In this document: positions 7,403 through 14,404 of the stretch, one piece after another
How positions within the stretch are numbered: the stretch's first letter is position 1
Layout of the letters: each line of letters begins with the position of its first letter
From: Streptomyces sp. ISL-43
GTDB taxonomy: Bacteria; Actinomycetota; Actinomycetes; Streptomycetales; Streptomycetaceae
Length of the DNA: 64,000 nucleotides
Reading direction: 5' to 3'
NCBI RefSeq assembly: GCF_018614195.1
Contig: NZ_JAGGOT010000051.1
Span: forward strand, 1 to 64,000
Notes under the pieces: generated by a model
What the model saw: only the letters and a program-made list of their open reading frames with translations
Told to the model about the DNA's origin: nothing
The model's database searches: none
Position numbers and translations under genes: made by a program

Positions 7403-10400
7403 GTGAGCGGCTGTGCGCACCTTCATGCCGCGAGCGGCTACTCGGCCCGCTACGGGGCCTCTCACCCATCCGACCTGGTGAAACGAGCCGCCGAGCGGGG
7501 GATCGGCATGCTCGCGCTCACCGACCGTGACACCGTCGCCGGAGCGGTCCGCTTCGCGAAGGCGGCCGTCGGGGCAGGGATCCGGCCGGTCTTCGGGGTC
7601 GATGTCGCCGTCGCTCCGTTCGGTTCCGCGGGTCGGGTCGACGCTCCGTTCGGTTCCGCAGGTCCCGTAGGTCCCGCAGGTCTCGGAGGTCCCAGTGGTC
7701 CATCCGGGCTCGGGGGCACCACCGGTCTCAAAGGTCCCGCCGGTCCCTCCGGCCCCCGGCGGACGCCCGTGCGGGGTGGGGCGTACGTTGCCGAGCCCGC
7801 TCTGCGGGTCACGCTCCTCGCGCGGGACGCGGGCGGTTGGGCCCGGTTGTGCCGGCTGGTCTCCGCCGCCCACGCGGACGCCGCCGGCGGGCCGCCGGTC
7901 GTGTCCCGGGCGGTGTTGGAGCGGTACGCGGGCCAGGGCCTGGTGGTCATGCTCGGACCGGTGTCCGAGCCCGTACGGGCCCTCGCGGCCGGCCGGCCCG
8001 ACGTGGCCGAGCGGCTCCTCGCCCCCTGGCGGGAGATCGCGGGCCCGGACCTCCGGCTGGAGGTGCTCTGGTACGGGCTCTCCGGCACCGGGCCGGGCTC
8101 GCTGCGGCTGGCCGCCCGCACCCTCGCCCTGGCCGACCGGCTCGGTATCCCGGCGGTCCTCACCAACGCCGTCCGCTACGCCGATCCCGCCCAGCACCGC
8201 ATCGCCGACGTCCTGGACGCGGCCCGGCTGCTGCGCCCGATCGACCGCCGCCGACTGGACTGCGGAGAGCGCTGGCTGAAGGGGCCGGCCGCGATGGCGG
8301 AGGCCGCCGAGCGGATCGCCGCCGCCGCGGGCTCGCACCCGGGCCCCGGCTCCGGCCGGGCGGCGGCGCTGCTCGCGGAGACCGCGCGTACGGCGGAGCT
8401 GTGCGCCGTCGACCCGGTGGCCGCCCTCGGCCTCGGTACCGGTCGGCCCGCCTTCCCCGAGCCGGAAGTGGTGGGCGCCGACCCCGGTCCGGGCGGCGCC
8501 GCGGCCCTGCTCCGCCGACGCTGCGAAGAGGGGATGTTCGCGCGCGGCCTGGATCGCGACCGGCGGGCGGTCGAGCGGCTGGAGTACGAGCTCGGCGTGA
8601 TCGGGAAGCTGGGCTTCGAGTCCTACTTCCTGGCGGTCGCACAGGTCGTCGCGGACATCCGGTCCATGGGGATCCGGGTCGCCGCCCGGGGGTCCGGCGC
8701 CGGGAGCATGGTCAACCACGCGCTCTTCATCGCCACGGCCAACCCCCTCGAACACCATCTGCTGTTCGAGCGCTTCCTCAGCGTCCGCAGGGCCTCGCTC
8801 CCCGACATCGACCTCGACGTGGAATCGGCCCGCCGGCTGGAGGTCTACGACAGGATCATCGAACGGTTCGGCACCGAGCGGGTGGCCGTCGCCTCGATGC
8901 CGGAAACGTACCGGGCGCGCCACGCCCTGCGCGACACAGGCCTCGCCCTCGGCCTGGCCCCGCAGGTCGTGGACCGGATCGCGAAGTCCTTCCCGCACAT
9001 CAGGGCCTGCGACATCCGCGACGCGCTGAACACGCTGCCGGAACTGAAGCAGCTCGCGAGCGAGGCCGACGGGTTCGGGCCGCTGTGGGAGCTCGCCGAG
9101 GGCCTGGACGCCCTGCCGCGCGGCTACGCCATGCACCCGTGCGGAGTGATCCTCTCCAACGCCTCCCTGCTCGACCGGCTGCCCGTGCAGCCCACCCCGG
9201 GCGGCCGGTACCCGATGGTCCAGGCGGACAAGGAGGACGTCGAGGACCTCGGCCTCGTCAAGCTGGACGTCCTGGGAGTGCGGATGCAGTCGGCGATGGC
9301 GCACGCCGTCGCCGAGATCCGCCGCACCACCGGGCGTCAGCTCGACCTCGACAACCCCGACCACGTCCGGCTGGACGACCCCGGCGCGTTCGAGCTCATC
9401 AGGCAGGCCCGGACCGTGGGCATGTTTCAACTGGAGAGCCCCGGCCAGCAAGACCTCGTAGGCCGGCTCCAGCCGCGCGGCGTCCAGGACGTCATCGCCG
9501 ACATCAGCCTGTTCCGGCCGGGCCCGGTCAAGGGCGGCATGCCGGCCCTCTACATCGCGGCCCGCCACGGCGCCGCCCCCCGCTACCCCCACCCCGACCT
9601 GGAGCCCGTACTCGCCGACACCTACGGCGTGACCATCTGGCACGAGCAGATCATCGACATCTTCGCGGTGATGACCGGCTGCGACCGGGCGCTGGGCGAG
9701 ATCGCGCGCCGCGCCCTCGCCGGCCCCGACCGGCTGCCCCGGGTGGAAGCGTGGTTCCGGCGGCAGGCGGGCGCCTGCGGCTACGGCACGGAGGTCCTCG
9801 ACGAGGTCTGGGAGATCGTCGCGGCGTTCGGCGCGTACGGGTTCTGCCGCGCGCACGCCGTCGCCTTCGCCGTGCCCGCGCTCCAGTCCGCCTGGCTCAA
9901 GGCCCACCATCCCGCCGCCCTCTACGCCGGACTGCTGGAGCACGATCCCGGGATGTGGCCGCCCCGGGTGATCGTCTCCGACGCCCGCCGCCACGGCGTG
10001 CCCGTCCTCCCCGTGGACGTCAACCGCTCCGAGGCCGGCCACCGCGTCGAGCGGACGCCCGACGGTACGTGGGGGGTGCGGCTCTCGCTGTCGTCGGTGA
10101 AGGGGATCAGCGAGGAGCAGACCGCCCGGATCGCCGCCAACCGGCCGTACAGCGGCCTGCAGGACTTCTGGGAGCGGGCCCGCCCCGCGCTGCCGGTCGC
10201 CGAGCGCCTGATCCGGATCGGAGCCCTCGACACCCTGCGCGGGCCGCTCACCCGCCGCGACCTCCTCCTCCAGGTGTCCGAGCTCCACCGCCACACCCGG
10301 GCCCCCGCAGCCGACGGGCAACTGGCCCTCGGCGGCGAACTCGTCACCGCCGAACCGTCCGGCCTGCCGGAGATGACCAGCCGCGAGGCCCTCACCGCCG

Positions 10401-11005
10401 AGATCGACATCCTGTCCATCGACGTCTCCCAGCACCTGATGGACCACCACCACCGCCTGCTCCGCGAGATCGGCGCCACCGACTCCGCCCACCTGGCGAC
10501 GATGAGCCCGGGCCGGCCGGTCCTCGTCGCGGGCGTCCGCGCGTCCACCCAGACGCCTCCGATCCCCTCGGGCAAGAGGATCATCTTCGTGACCCTGGAG
10601 GACGGCAGCGGGCTCGTCGACGTCGCGTTCTTCGAAGACAGCCACGACGCCTGCGCCCACACGGTCTTCCACTCCGGGCTGCTCCTGGTCCGGGGCACCG
10701 TCGAGGCCCGCGGCCCCCGCCGCACCGTCGTCGGCCACATGGCGTGGAACCTCGAGGAGATCGCGGCCGCGCGCCGGGACCACGGACCCGAAGCCGCCCT
10801 CGCCCTCCTCGGCCGCGCCGATCCCGCCCCCACCCCCGCCCAGGGCGCCGCCGCGGAACACGCCCCCGCCGACGGTACGAGGCGCACCCTCGCCAACGGC
10901 ACCAGCGGAGCGCGCCTCCACCCGTACGCGGACCTCCAGCCCGCCGGCACCCGCGCAGCCGACCTCAAGTCCCTCGGCTACACCAGCCCCGGATCGGCGG
11001 GGTGA
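7403..11005 (+). CDS. dnaE2: Error-prone DNA polymerase III alpha subunit, DnaE2 type, with collagen-like insert
   Basis: The protein is 1200 residues from the GTG at 7403, which follows GGAGG by six bases. Domains in order: PHP (HLHAASGYS at 6-14, LTDRDTV); polymerase palm with the Asp motif PDIDLDVES near 468; fingers and helix-hairpin-helix region; C-terminal OB fold (LVAGVRASTQTPPIPSGKR). The PHP metal His of TDHD is Arg here (TDRD), suggesting no proofreading activity. DnaE2 polymerases carry out induced, mutagenic translesion synthesis together with a Y-family partner, encoded immediately downstream with a 4-base overlap. Odd feature: residues about 72-124 of the PHP domain hold a Gly-Pro-rich, collagen-like insertion (GPVGPAGLGGPSGPSG) that is not part of the usual fold. 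Confidence 0.93.
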   Translation: MSGCAHLHAASGYSARYGASHPSDLVKRAAERGIGMLALTDRDTVAGAVRFAKAAVGAGIRPVFGVDVAVAPFGSAGRVDAPFGSAGPVGPAGLGGPSGPSGLGGTTGLKGPAGPSGPRRTPVRGGAYVAEPALRVTLLARDAGGWARLCRLVSAAHADAAGGPPVVSRAVLERYAGQGLVVMLGPVSEPVRALAAGRPDVAERLLAPWREIAGPDLRLEVLWYGLSGTGPGSLRLAARTLALADRLGIPAVLTNAVRYADPAQHRIADVLDAARLLRPIDRRRLDCGERWLKGPAAMAEAAERIAAAAGSHPGPGSGRAAALLAETARTAELCAVDPVAALGLGTGRPAFPEPEVVGADPGPGGAAALLRRRCEEGMFARGLDRDRRAVERLEYELGVIGKLGFESYFLAVAQVVADIRSMGIRVAARGSGAGSMVNHALFIATANPLEHHLLFERFLSVRRASLPDIDLDVESARRLEVYDRIIERFGTERVAVASMPETYRARHALRDTGLALGLAPQVVDRIAKSFPHIRACDIRDALNTLPELKQLASEADGFGPLWELAEGLDALPRGYAMHPCGVILSNASLLDRLPVQPTPGGRYPMVQADKEDVEDLGLVKLDVLGVRMQSAMAHAVAEIRRTTGRQLDLDNPDHVRLDDPGAFELIRQARTVGMFQLESPGQQDLVGRLQPRGVQDVIADISLFRPGPVKGGMPALYIAARHGAAPRYPHPDLEPVLADTYGVTIWHEQIIDIFAVMTGCDRALGEIARRALAGPDRLPRVEAWFRRQAGACGYGTEVLDEVWEIVAAFGAYGFCRAHAVAFAVPALQSAWLKAHHPAALYAGLLEHDPGMWPPRVIVSDARRHGVPVLPVDVNRSEAGHRVERTPDGTWGVRLSLSSVKGISEEQTARIAANRPYSGLQDFWERARPALPVAERLIRIGALDTLRGPLTRRDLLLQVSELHRHTRAPAADGQLALGGELVTAEPSGLPEMTSREALTAEIDILSIDVSQHLMDHHHRLLREIGATDSAHLATMSPGRPVLVAGVRASTQTPPIPSGKRIIFVTLEDGSGLVDVAFFEDSHDACAHTVFHSGLLLVRGTVEARGPRRTVVGHMAWNLEEIAAARRDHGPEAALALLGRADPAPTPAQGAAAEHAPADGTRRTLANGTSGARLHPYADLQPAGTRAADLKSLGYTSPGSAG
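7614..7772 (+). repeat. Collagen-like Gly-X-Y coding repeat inside dnaE2
   Basis: This stretch repeats GGTCCC-type codon triplets and contains a near-duplicate block, CCGTTCGGTTCCGC, at about 7617 and 7653. It encodes Gly-X-Y runs rich in Pro, Ser, Ala and Thr. Glycine here is mostly GGT, unlike the GGC/GGG use of the flanks, which suggests a recent expansion of a short repeat. Confidence 0.7.
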
Positions 11006-11988
11006 TCACCACGAAGCAGATCCTCCACGCCCGGTTCCACTTCCCCCAGGCCGCCGACGCCGGCCTCTACGGGCAACTCCTCGACCTCGCCGCCGACATC
11101 ACCCCCCGCGTCCAGCCGATCCCGCCCGACGCCGCCGACCTCGACATCACCGGATCCCTGCGCTACTGGCAGCGCGACGCCGAAGAGCTGGCCGCCCTCC
11201 TGCGGCTGCGCACCCTCGCCCTCCACGGCGTGCCGACGACCTGCGCCGTCGCGCCCAACCGCATGCTCGCGACGATGACGGCCGCCTCCACACCCCTCGG
11301 CGCCGCCACCGTCCTCGCCGAGGCCGAGGTCACCGCCTGGCTGCGGCCCCGCCCCGTCGCCGCCCTCTACGGAGTCGGCCCCGCCACCGCCGCCGCGCTG
11401 GCCACGTACGGACTGCACACCGTCGGAGACCTCGCCGACGCGCCCCTGCCCGCCCTGACCAGGATCTTCGGCTCGGCCACCGGCCGCTCCCTGCACGCCC
11501 GCGCCCACGGCGAGGACCTGCGCCCGGTCGACGCCCACCCCGTACCCAAGTCCCTCAGCGCAGGCCACGCCTTCGACGCCGACTGCCTCGACGCGGACCA
11601 GCACCACCGCGCCCTCCTCGGTCTCGCCCACCGGATCGGCGCCCGCCTGCGCGAAGAGGACCGGGCGGCCACCGGCCTCACCCTCACCGCCCGCTACGCC
11701 GACCGCACCACGTCCACCCGGACCCGGGCCCTGACCGAACCCACCAACCACACGCGCCCCCTGACCGGCGCCGCCTACGAGCTGTACGGGCTCCTCGGCC
11801 TCCAGCGCGCACGCGTACGCTCCTTCGACCTCCGCGCCGAGGCCCTGTGCCCCGCCTCCGAGGCCAGGAGGCAGCTCACCTTCGACACGGCCGATGACCA
11901 GGCGTTCGCCATCGAGGTCGCCGCCGACCGCGCCCGCGCCCGCTACGGCCCCGACGCCGTCAAACCGGCGACACTCGCCGGTGCGTGA
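11002..11988 (+). CDS. Y-family (DinB/ImuB-like) polymerase homologue lacking catalytic residues
   Basis: The protein is 328 residues from a GTG that overlaps the dnaE2 stop (GTGA). It aligns by eye with the C-terminal two thirds of DinB: helix-hairpin-helix (LYGVGPATAAALATYGLHTVGDLA), little finger domain, and a C-terminal QLTF resembling a sliding-clamp-binding peptide. The N-terminal catalytic block D-M-D-A-F-F is absent (ILHARFHFP instead), and the S-I-D-E motif reads P-P-D-A (PPDAADLDITG). The protein should therefore be unable to polymerise. It probably acts as an adaptor that brings DnaE2 to the clamp, as ImuB does in other bacteria. Translational coupling to dnaE2 supports a joint role. 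No imuA/imuA' gene is adjacent. Confidence 0.82.
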   Translation: MITTKQILHARFHFPQAADAGLYGQLLDLAADITPRVQPIPPDAADLDITGSLRYWQRDAEELAALLRLRTLALHGVPTTCAVAPNRMLATMTAASTPLGAATVLAEAEVTAWLRPRPVAALYGVGPATAAALATYGLHTVGDLADAPLPALTRIFGSATGRSLHARAHGEDLRPVDAHPVPKSLSAGHAFDADCLDADQHHRALLGLAHRIGARLREEDRAATGLTLTARYADRTTSTRTRALTEPTNHTRPLTGAAYELYGLLGLQRARVRSFDLRAEALCPASEARRQLTFDTADDQAFAIEVAADRARARYGPDAVKPATLAGA

Positions 11989-12069
11989 ATCGAGCCGGGC
12001 TCCGGGTGGAATCCGCCAATTCCCGCCGGTGGAGCGCCGGATGGCGCAGTGCGGGGATAACTTCCCCCA

Positions 12070-12864
12070 ATGTCTTCGAACATACGGACGTCATACGCCA
12101 CTTCGCCCAGCCGCCGGACCCTGCTGCGCACGGCCCTGGCGGGCACCGCGGCCGCCGGATCCGTCCTCGGTCTCGCCTCCGCCTTCCCGGCTTCCGCCTC
12201 CTCCGCCTCCTCCGTCTCAGCCGAAACGGCGGCTGCCGCCGAAACCGCGACTGCCGCCGAAACCGCCGGCGGCGGCCGCCCCGCCACCCCGGACGAGGCC
12301 CTCCGCCGCCTGACGGCCGGCAACCGGCGCTGGGCGGCGTACTGCCAGCAGCACCCGCACGAATCGCCTTCCGTACGCCTCCAGGTGGCCCGGGAGCAGC
12401 ACCCCTTCGCGATCGTGCTGGGCTGTGTCGACTCCCGGGTGCCGCCGGAGCTCGTCTTCGACCAGGGGCTCGGCGACCTGCTGACCGTGCGCTCGGCGGG
12501 CGAGGTGCTGGACGAGGCGGTGCTCGGCAGCATCGTGTACGGCGTCATGGAGCTGGACGTGCCCCTGATCCTGGTCCTCGGCCACGAGTCGTGCGGGGCC
12601 GTCGGCGCCGCGGTCCACGCAGACGAGACGGGTACTCGACTGCCCGCACACATCCAGTACTTGGCCGATCAGATCCGGCCCTCCATCGACCGGGGCCAGC
12701 ACGGCGAGGCGCGGATAGCCGCGACCATCGACGCCCACGCCCGCCGCACCCGGGCCCTGCTGGCGGCGGAGCCCGACATCGCCCGCAGGATCGCCACCGG
12801 CCGACTGGCCGTGACGGCCGCGCGCTACGACCTGCGCGACCAGAAGGTCCGCACGCTGCGCTAA
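12070..12864 (+). CDS. Tat-exported beta-class carbonic anhydrase
   Basis: The protein is 264 residues. It begins with a Tat signal (SPSRRTLLR at 12-20, then a hydrophobic Ala/Gly stretch ending near AFPASA) and a low-complexity Glu-Thr-Ala linker to about residue 68. The catalytic domain carries the beta-CA zinc ligands C119-x-D121-x-R123 (CVDSR) and H172-x-x-C175 (HESC). It interconverts CO2 and bicarbonate, apparently outside the membrane. Most beta-CAs are cytoplasmic, so the twin-arginine leader stands out, though secreted forms are known in Streptomyces. It appears monocistronic. Confidence 0.9.
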   Translation: MSSNIRTSYATSPSRRTLLRTALAGTAAAGSVLGLASAFPASASSASSVSAETAAAAETATAAETAGGGRPATPDEALRRLTAGNRRWAAYCQQHPHESPSVRLQVAREQHPFAIVLGCVDSRVPPELVFDQGLGDLLTVRSAGEVLDEAVLGSIVYGVMELDVPLILVLGHESCGAVGAAVHADETGTRLPAHIQYLADQIRPSIDRGQHGEARIAATIDAHARRTRALLAAEPDIARRIATGRLAVTAARYDLRDQKVRTLR

Positions 12865-13007
12865 GGGCCGTCCCTCAATCCCCGGCGGGCGATGGCCGCA
12901 GACCACCCGGTGTGGCGCCGGTACCGCTTGGACCGGTGATGGCCGCGTTGCCGCGCCGCGGGGTCGGCTTGTCTCGGGGCCCGGGCTCCGCGCCCCTTGT
13001 TTATCAA

Positions 13008-13021
13008 ACGGGTCGACCCGT
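13008..13021. promoter_or_regulatory. Palindromic operator for the downstream TetR gene
   Basis: ACGGGTCGACCCGT is a perfect 14-bp palindrome starting 25 bases before the TetR ATG, set in a locally AT-richer promoter region (TTTATCAAA before, TAAAGTATT after). This is the usual position of an autorepression site. The palindrome is seen; binding by this TetR is inferred. Confidence 0.6.
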
Positions 13022-13032
13022 AAAGTATTGCC

Positions 13033-13620
13033 ATGAATCCTTCTCCGTCCCCCAGGGGACGCCCCCGGGATCGCCGTACGCACGAGTCGATCGTCCATGC
13101 AGCCGCGGAGCTGGTTGCCGAGGCGGGTTATGCCGCGACGTCGATCGGGGCCGTGGCCGCACGGGCCGGTGTCGGCAAGGACACCATCTACCGACGGTGG
13201 TCGGGGAAGGCCGAGCTGGTCTACGAGGCGGTGTTCACCACTGTGGATGAGGCTCCGATACCGGACACCGGGACATTGGCCGGGGACTTGACGGTGCTCC
13301 TGCAAGGGCTGGTGGACGAATTCAGCACACCCGCGGGTGCCGCGGCGCTGCCCGGGCTCCTTGCCGACTTCGCCGCCGACCCCGTACTGCAAGCGCGCAT
13401 CCGTACAGGCTTCCTGGCCCCGGCCAAGGAGCGCTTGGTGGACGTCTTCGACCGAGCCGCGCAGCGCGGCGAGATGCCGGCCGGCACTCCCGTGGATCTG
13501 GTGCTGGACATGCTCGCCGGAGCGGTGTTCTTCCACGTCGGTCTGGTCGGAGAACCCCCGACCCGCCGGCTGGCCGGCCGGCTGGCGGCAGTGGTGGTCA
13601 AGGGAATCGAGGTCCGATGA
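13033..13620 (+). CDS. TetR/AcrR family transcriptional repressor
   Basis: The protein is 195 residues. The N-terminal HTH reads SIVHAAAELVAEAGYAATSIGAVAARAGVGKDTIYRRW in the usual TetR layout, residues about 17-63; the remainder is an all-helical ligand-binding domain (TetR_C type: LPGLLADFAADPVLQARIR). It probably represses its own operon from the palindrome just upstream and responds to a small molecule. Its stop overlaps the start of the next gene (ATGA), so the membrane protein downstream is the likely target. Confidence 0.9.
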   Translation: MNPSPSPRGRPRDRRTHESIVHAAAELVAEAGYAATSIGAVAARAGVGKDTIYRRWSGKAELVYEAVFTTVDEAPIPDTGTLAGDLTVLLQGLVDEFSTPAGAAALPGLLADFAADPVLQARIRTGFLAPAKERLVDVFDRAAQRGEMPAGTPVDLVLDMLAGAVFFHVGLVGEPPTRRLAGRLAAVVVKGIEVR

Positions 13621-13997
13621 ACGGCTGGCTTCTCGCAGCGGGTGTCACCGCGGCCGGCGTGGCCGGTGTTCACCTCATCGCCGGACATCGGGACCCGGTG
13701 CGGCCTCTCCTTGCCTCCGGGCTCGCAGATGTCCCCAAACGCACTCTGTACGCGGTGTGGCACCTGGTGAGCGCCGACCTGGTCCTTGCCGCGGCTGCGC
13801 TGATCTACCTGGCGATGGCGCACCACGGCTCGGGCACCGACCTGGTGGCACTGTTCGTGGCCGTGCATTTCATCGCGTACGCAGCGGTCTTCCTGGTCAT
13901 CACCGTATCGGCCGGCTGGTCGAAGCGACTGCTCCGGCTGCCGCAGTGGATGCTGCTGCTGCCCGTCGCGATCATGAGCTGGCTCGGCACCCGGTGA
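13617..13997 (+). CDS. Four-helix membrane protein co-transcribed with TetR
   Basis: The protein is 126 residues with about four transmembrane helices (WLLAAGVTAAGVAGVHLIAG, LVLAAAALIYLAMA, LVALFVAVHFIAYAAVFLVI, WMLLLPVAIMSWLG). It has charged loops containing HRDPVRPLL and the conserved-looking KRTLYAVWHLVSAD. No named domain is recognised. It overlaps the TetR gene by four bases and so is translationally coupled. By analogy with other TetR-membrane pairs it may take part in efflux or envelope response, but that is inference. Confidence 0.72.
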   Translation: MNGWLLAAGVTAAGVAGVHLIAGHRDPVRPLLASGLADVPKRTLYAVWHLVSADLVLAAAALIYLAMAHHGSGTDLVALFVAVHFIAYAAVFLVITVSAGWSKRLLRLPQWMLLLPVAIMSWLGTR

Positions 13998-14285
13998 GCG
14001 ACGTCGAAGCCCAGACGCTGCTCGACCTCTTGACCCGGCCCCGGCCGGCCGGCCGGCGGGCTCGGAAAACCGCAGGCCGGCCCAGTGGAACGAACCCGGC
14101 AGGACCGAGAAACGAGCCGAAACCCTCACCGACCACGTCCGCTTGAAACAGCTGCGAGGTTGAGCAACCGCCGGAGGCGGCGGGGGCGGCCACCACGGCC
14201 GTTTTCGACGACACTTGCGGCAATCTGATGCAGATCGCGCACATGCGGACCGACCTGTGAACCGAATAAGAGTCCCGTCAAACAA
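13998..14285 (+). pseudogene. Non-coding stretch with a remnant of a VOC/glyoxalase-like 3' end
   Basis: No intact gene is seen here. At 14187-14260 one frame reads ATTAVFDDTCGNLMQIAHM and ends in TGA. This resembles the C-terminal strand of VOC-superfamily proteins (FDDTCGNLIQI). It has no open frame upstream (a stop lies about 25 codons earlier). The preceding 150 bases hold a short GTG frame overlapping the membrane-protein stop, without recognisable content. I read this as the eroded end of a lost gene. Confidence 0.3.
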
Positions 14286-14317
14286 AAACACCCCGGCCGA
14301 TTGAGGCCGGGGTGTTT
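14286..14317. terminator. Strong bidirectional intrinsic terminator
   Basis: AAACACCCCGGCC (14286-14298) pairs perfectly with GGCCGGGGTGTTT (14305-14317) across a 6-nt loop, giving a 13-bp stem. A T-rich stretch follows (GTTTGTG) and an A-rich one precedes, so it can work on both strands. It isolates the helD-like gene from the TetR operon. Confidence 0.85.
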
Positions 14318-14342
14318 GTTTGTGTATATTTGATGTTTCGCA

Positions 14343-14360
14343 TCTTCGCCAGGGCGAAGA
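14343..14360. promoter_or_regulatory. Inverted repeat upstream of helD
   Basis: TCTTCGCCAGGGCGAAGA consists of two perfect 8-bp arms around AG, ending 44 bases before the TTG start. It could be an operator or a 5' leader hairpin. It does not resemble the rifampicin-associated element described before some actinobacterial helicase-like (HelR) genes. Confidence 0.45.
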
Positions 14361-14404
14361 CGTGAAGAAGCTTATGGGGACACTGTATCGGGTCAGGAGT
14401 GGAA

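Noticed and set aside
7614..7772. Separate collagen-like gene
   Set aside because: The frame is continuous with the DnaE2 PHP domain on both sides, so it is an insertion and not a gene.
6794..10921. Very long minus-strand open frame (over 1300 codons) opposite dnaE2
   Set aside because: Its sequence is Gly/Arg/Ala/Val-rich without motifs and is the mirror of the strong third-position GC bias of dnaE2. It is a shadow, as are similar long frames opposite other genes.
7837..11001. Plus-strand frame overlapping dnaE2 that runs into the Y-family gene
   Set aside because: Only the part after the GTG at 11002 looks like a protein; the earlier part is Arg/Pro-rich shadow of dnaE2.
11002..11988. Considered as an active DinB polymerase IV
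   Set aside because: Catalytic D-x-D block and the S-I-D-E Glu are absent, so activity is not supported.
14321..14404. Rifampicin-associated element before helD
   Set aside because: No match to the known 19-bp GC-rich element was seen; only an unrelated inverted repeat is present.
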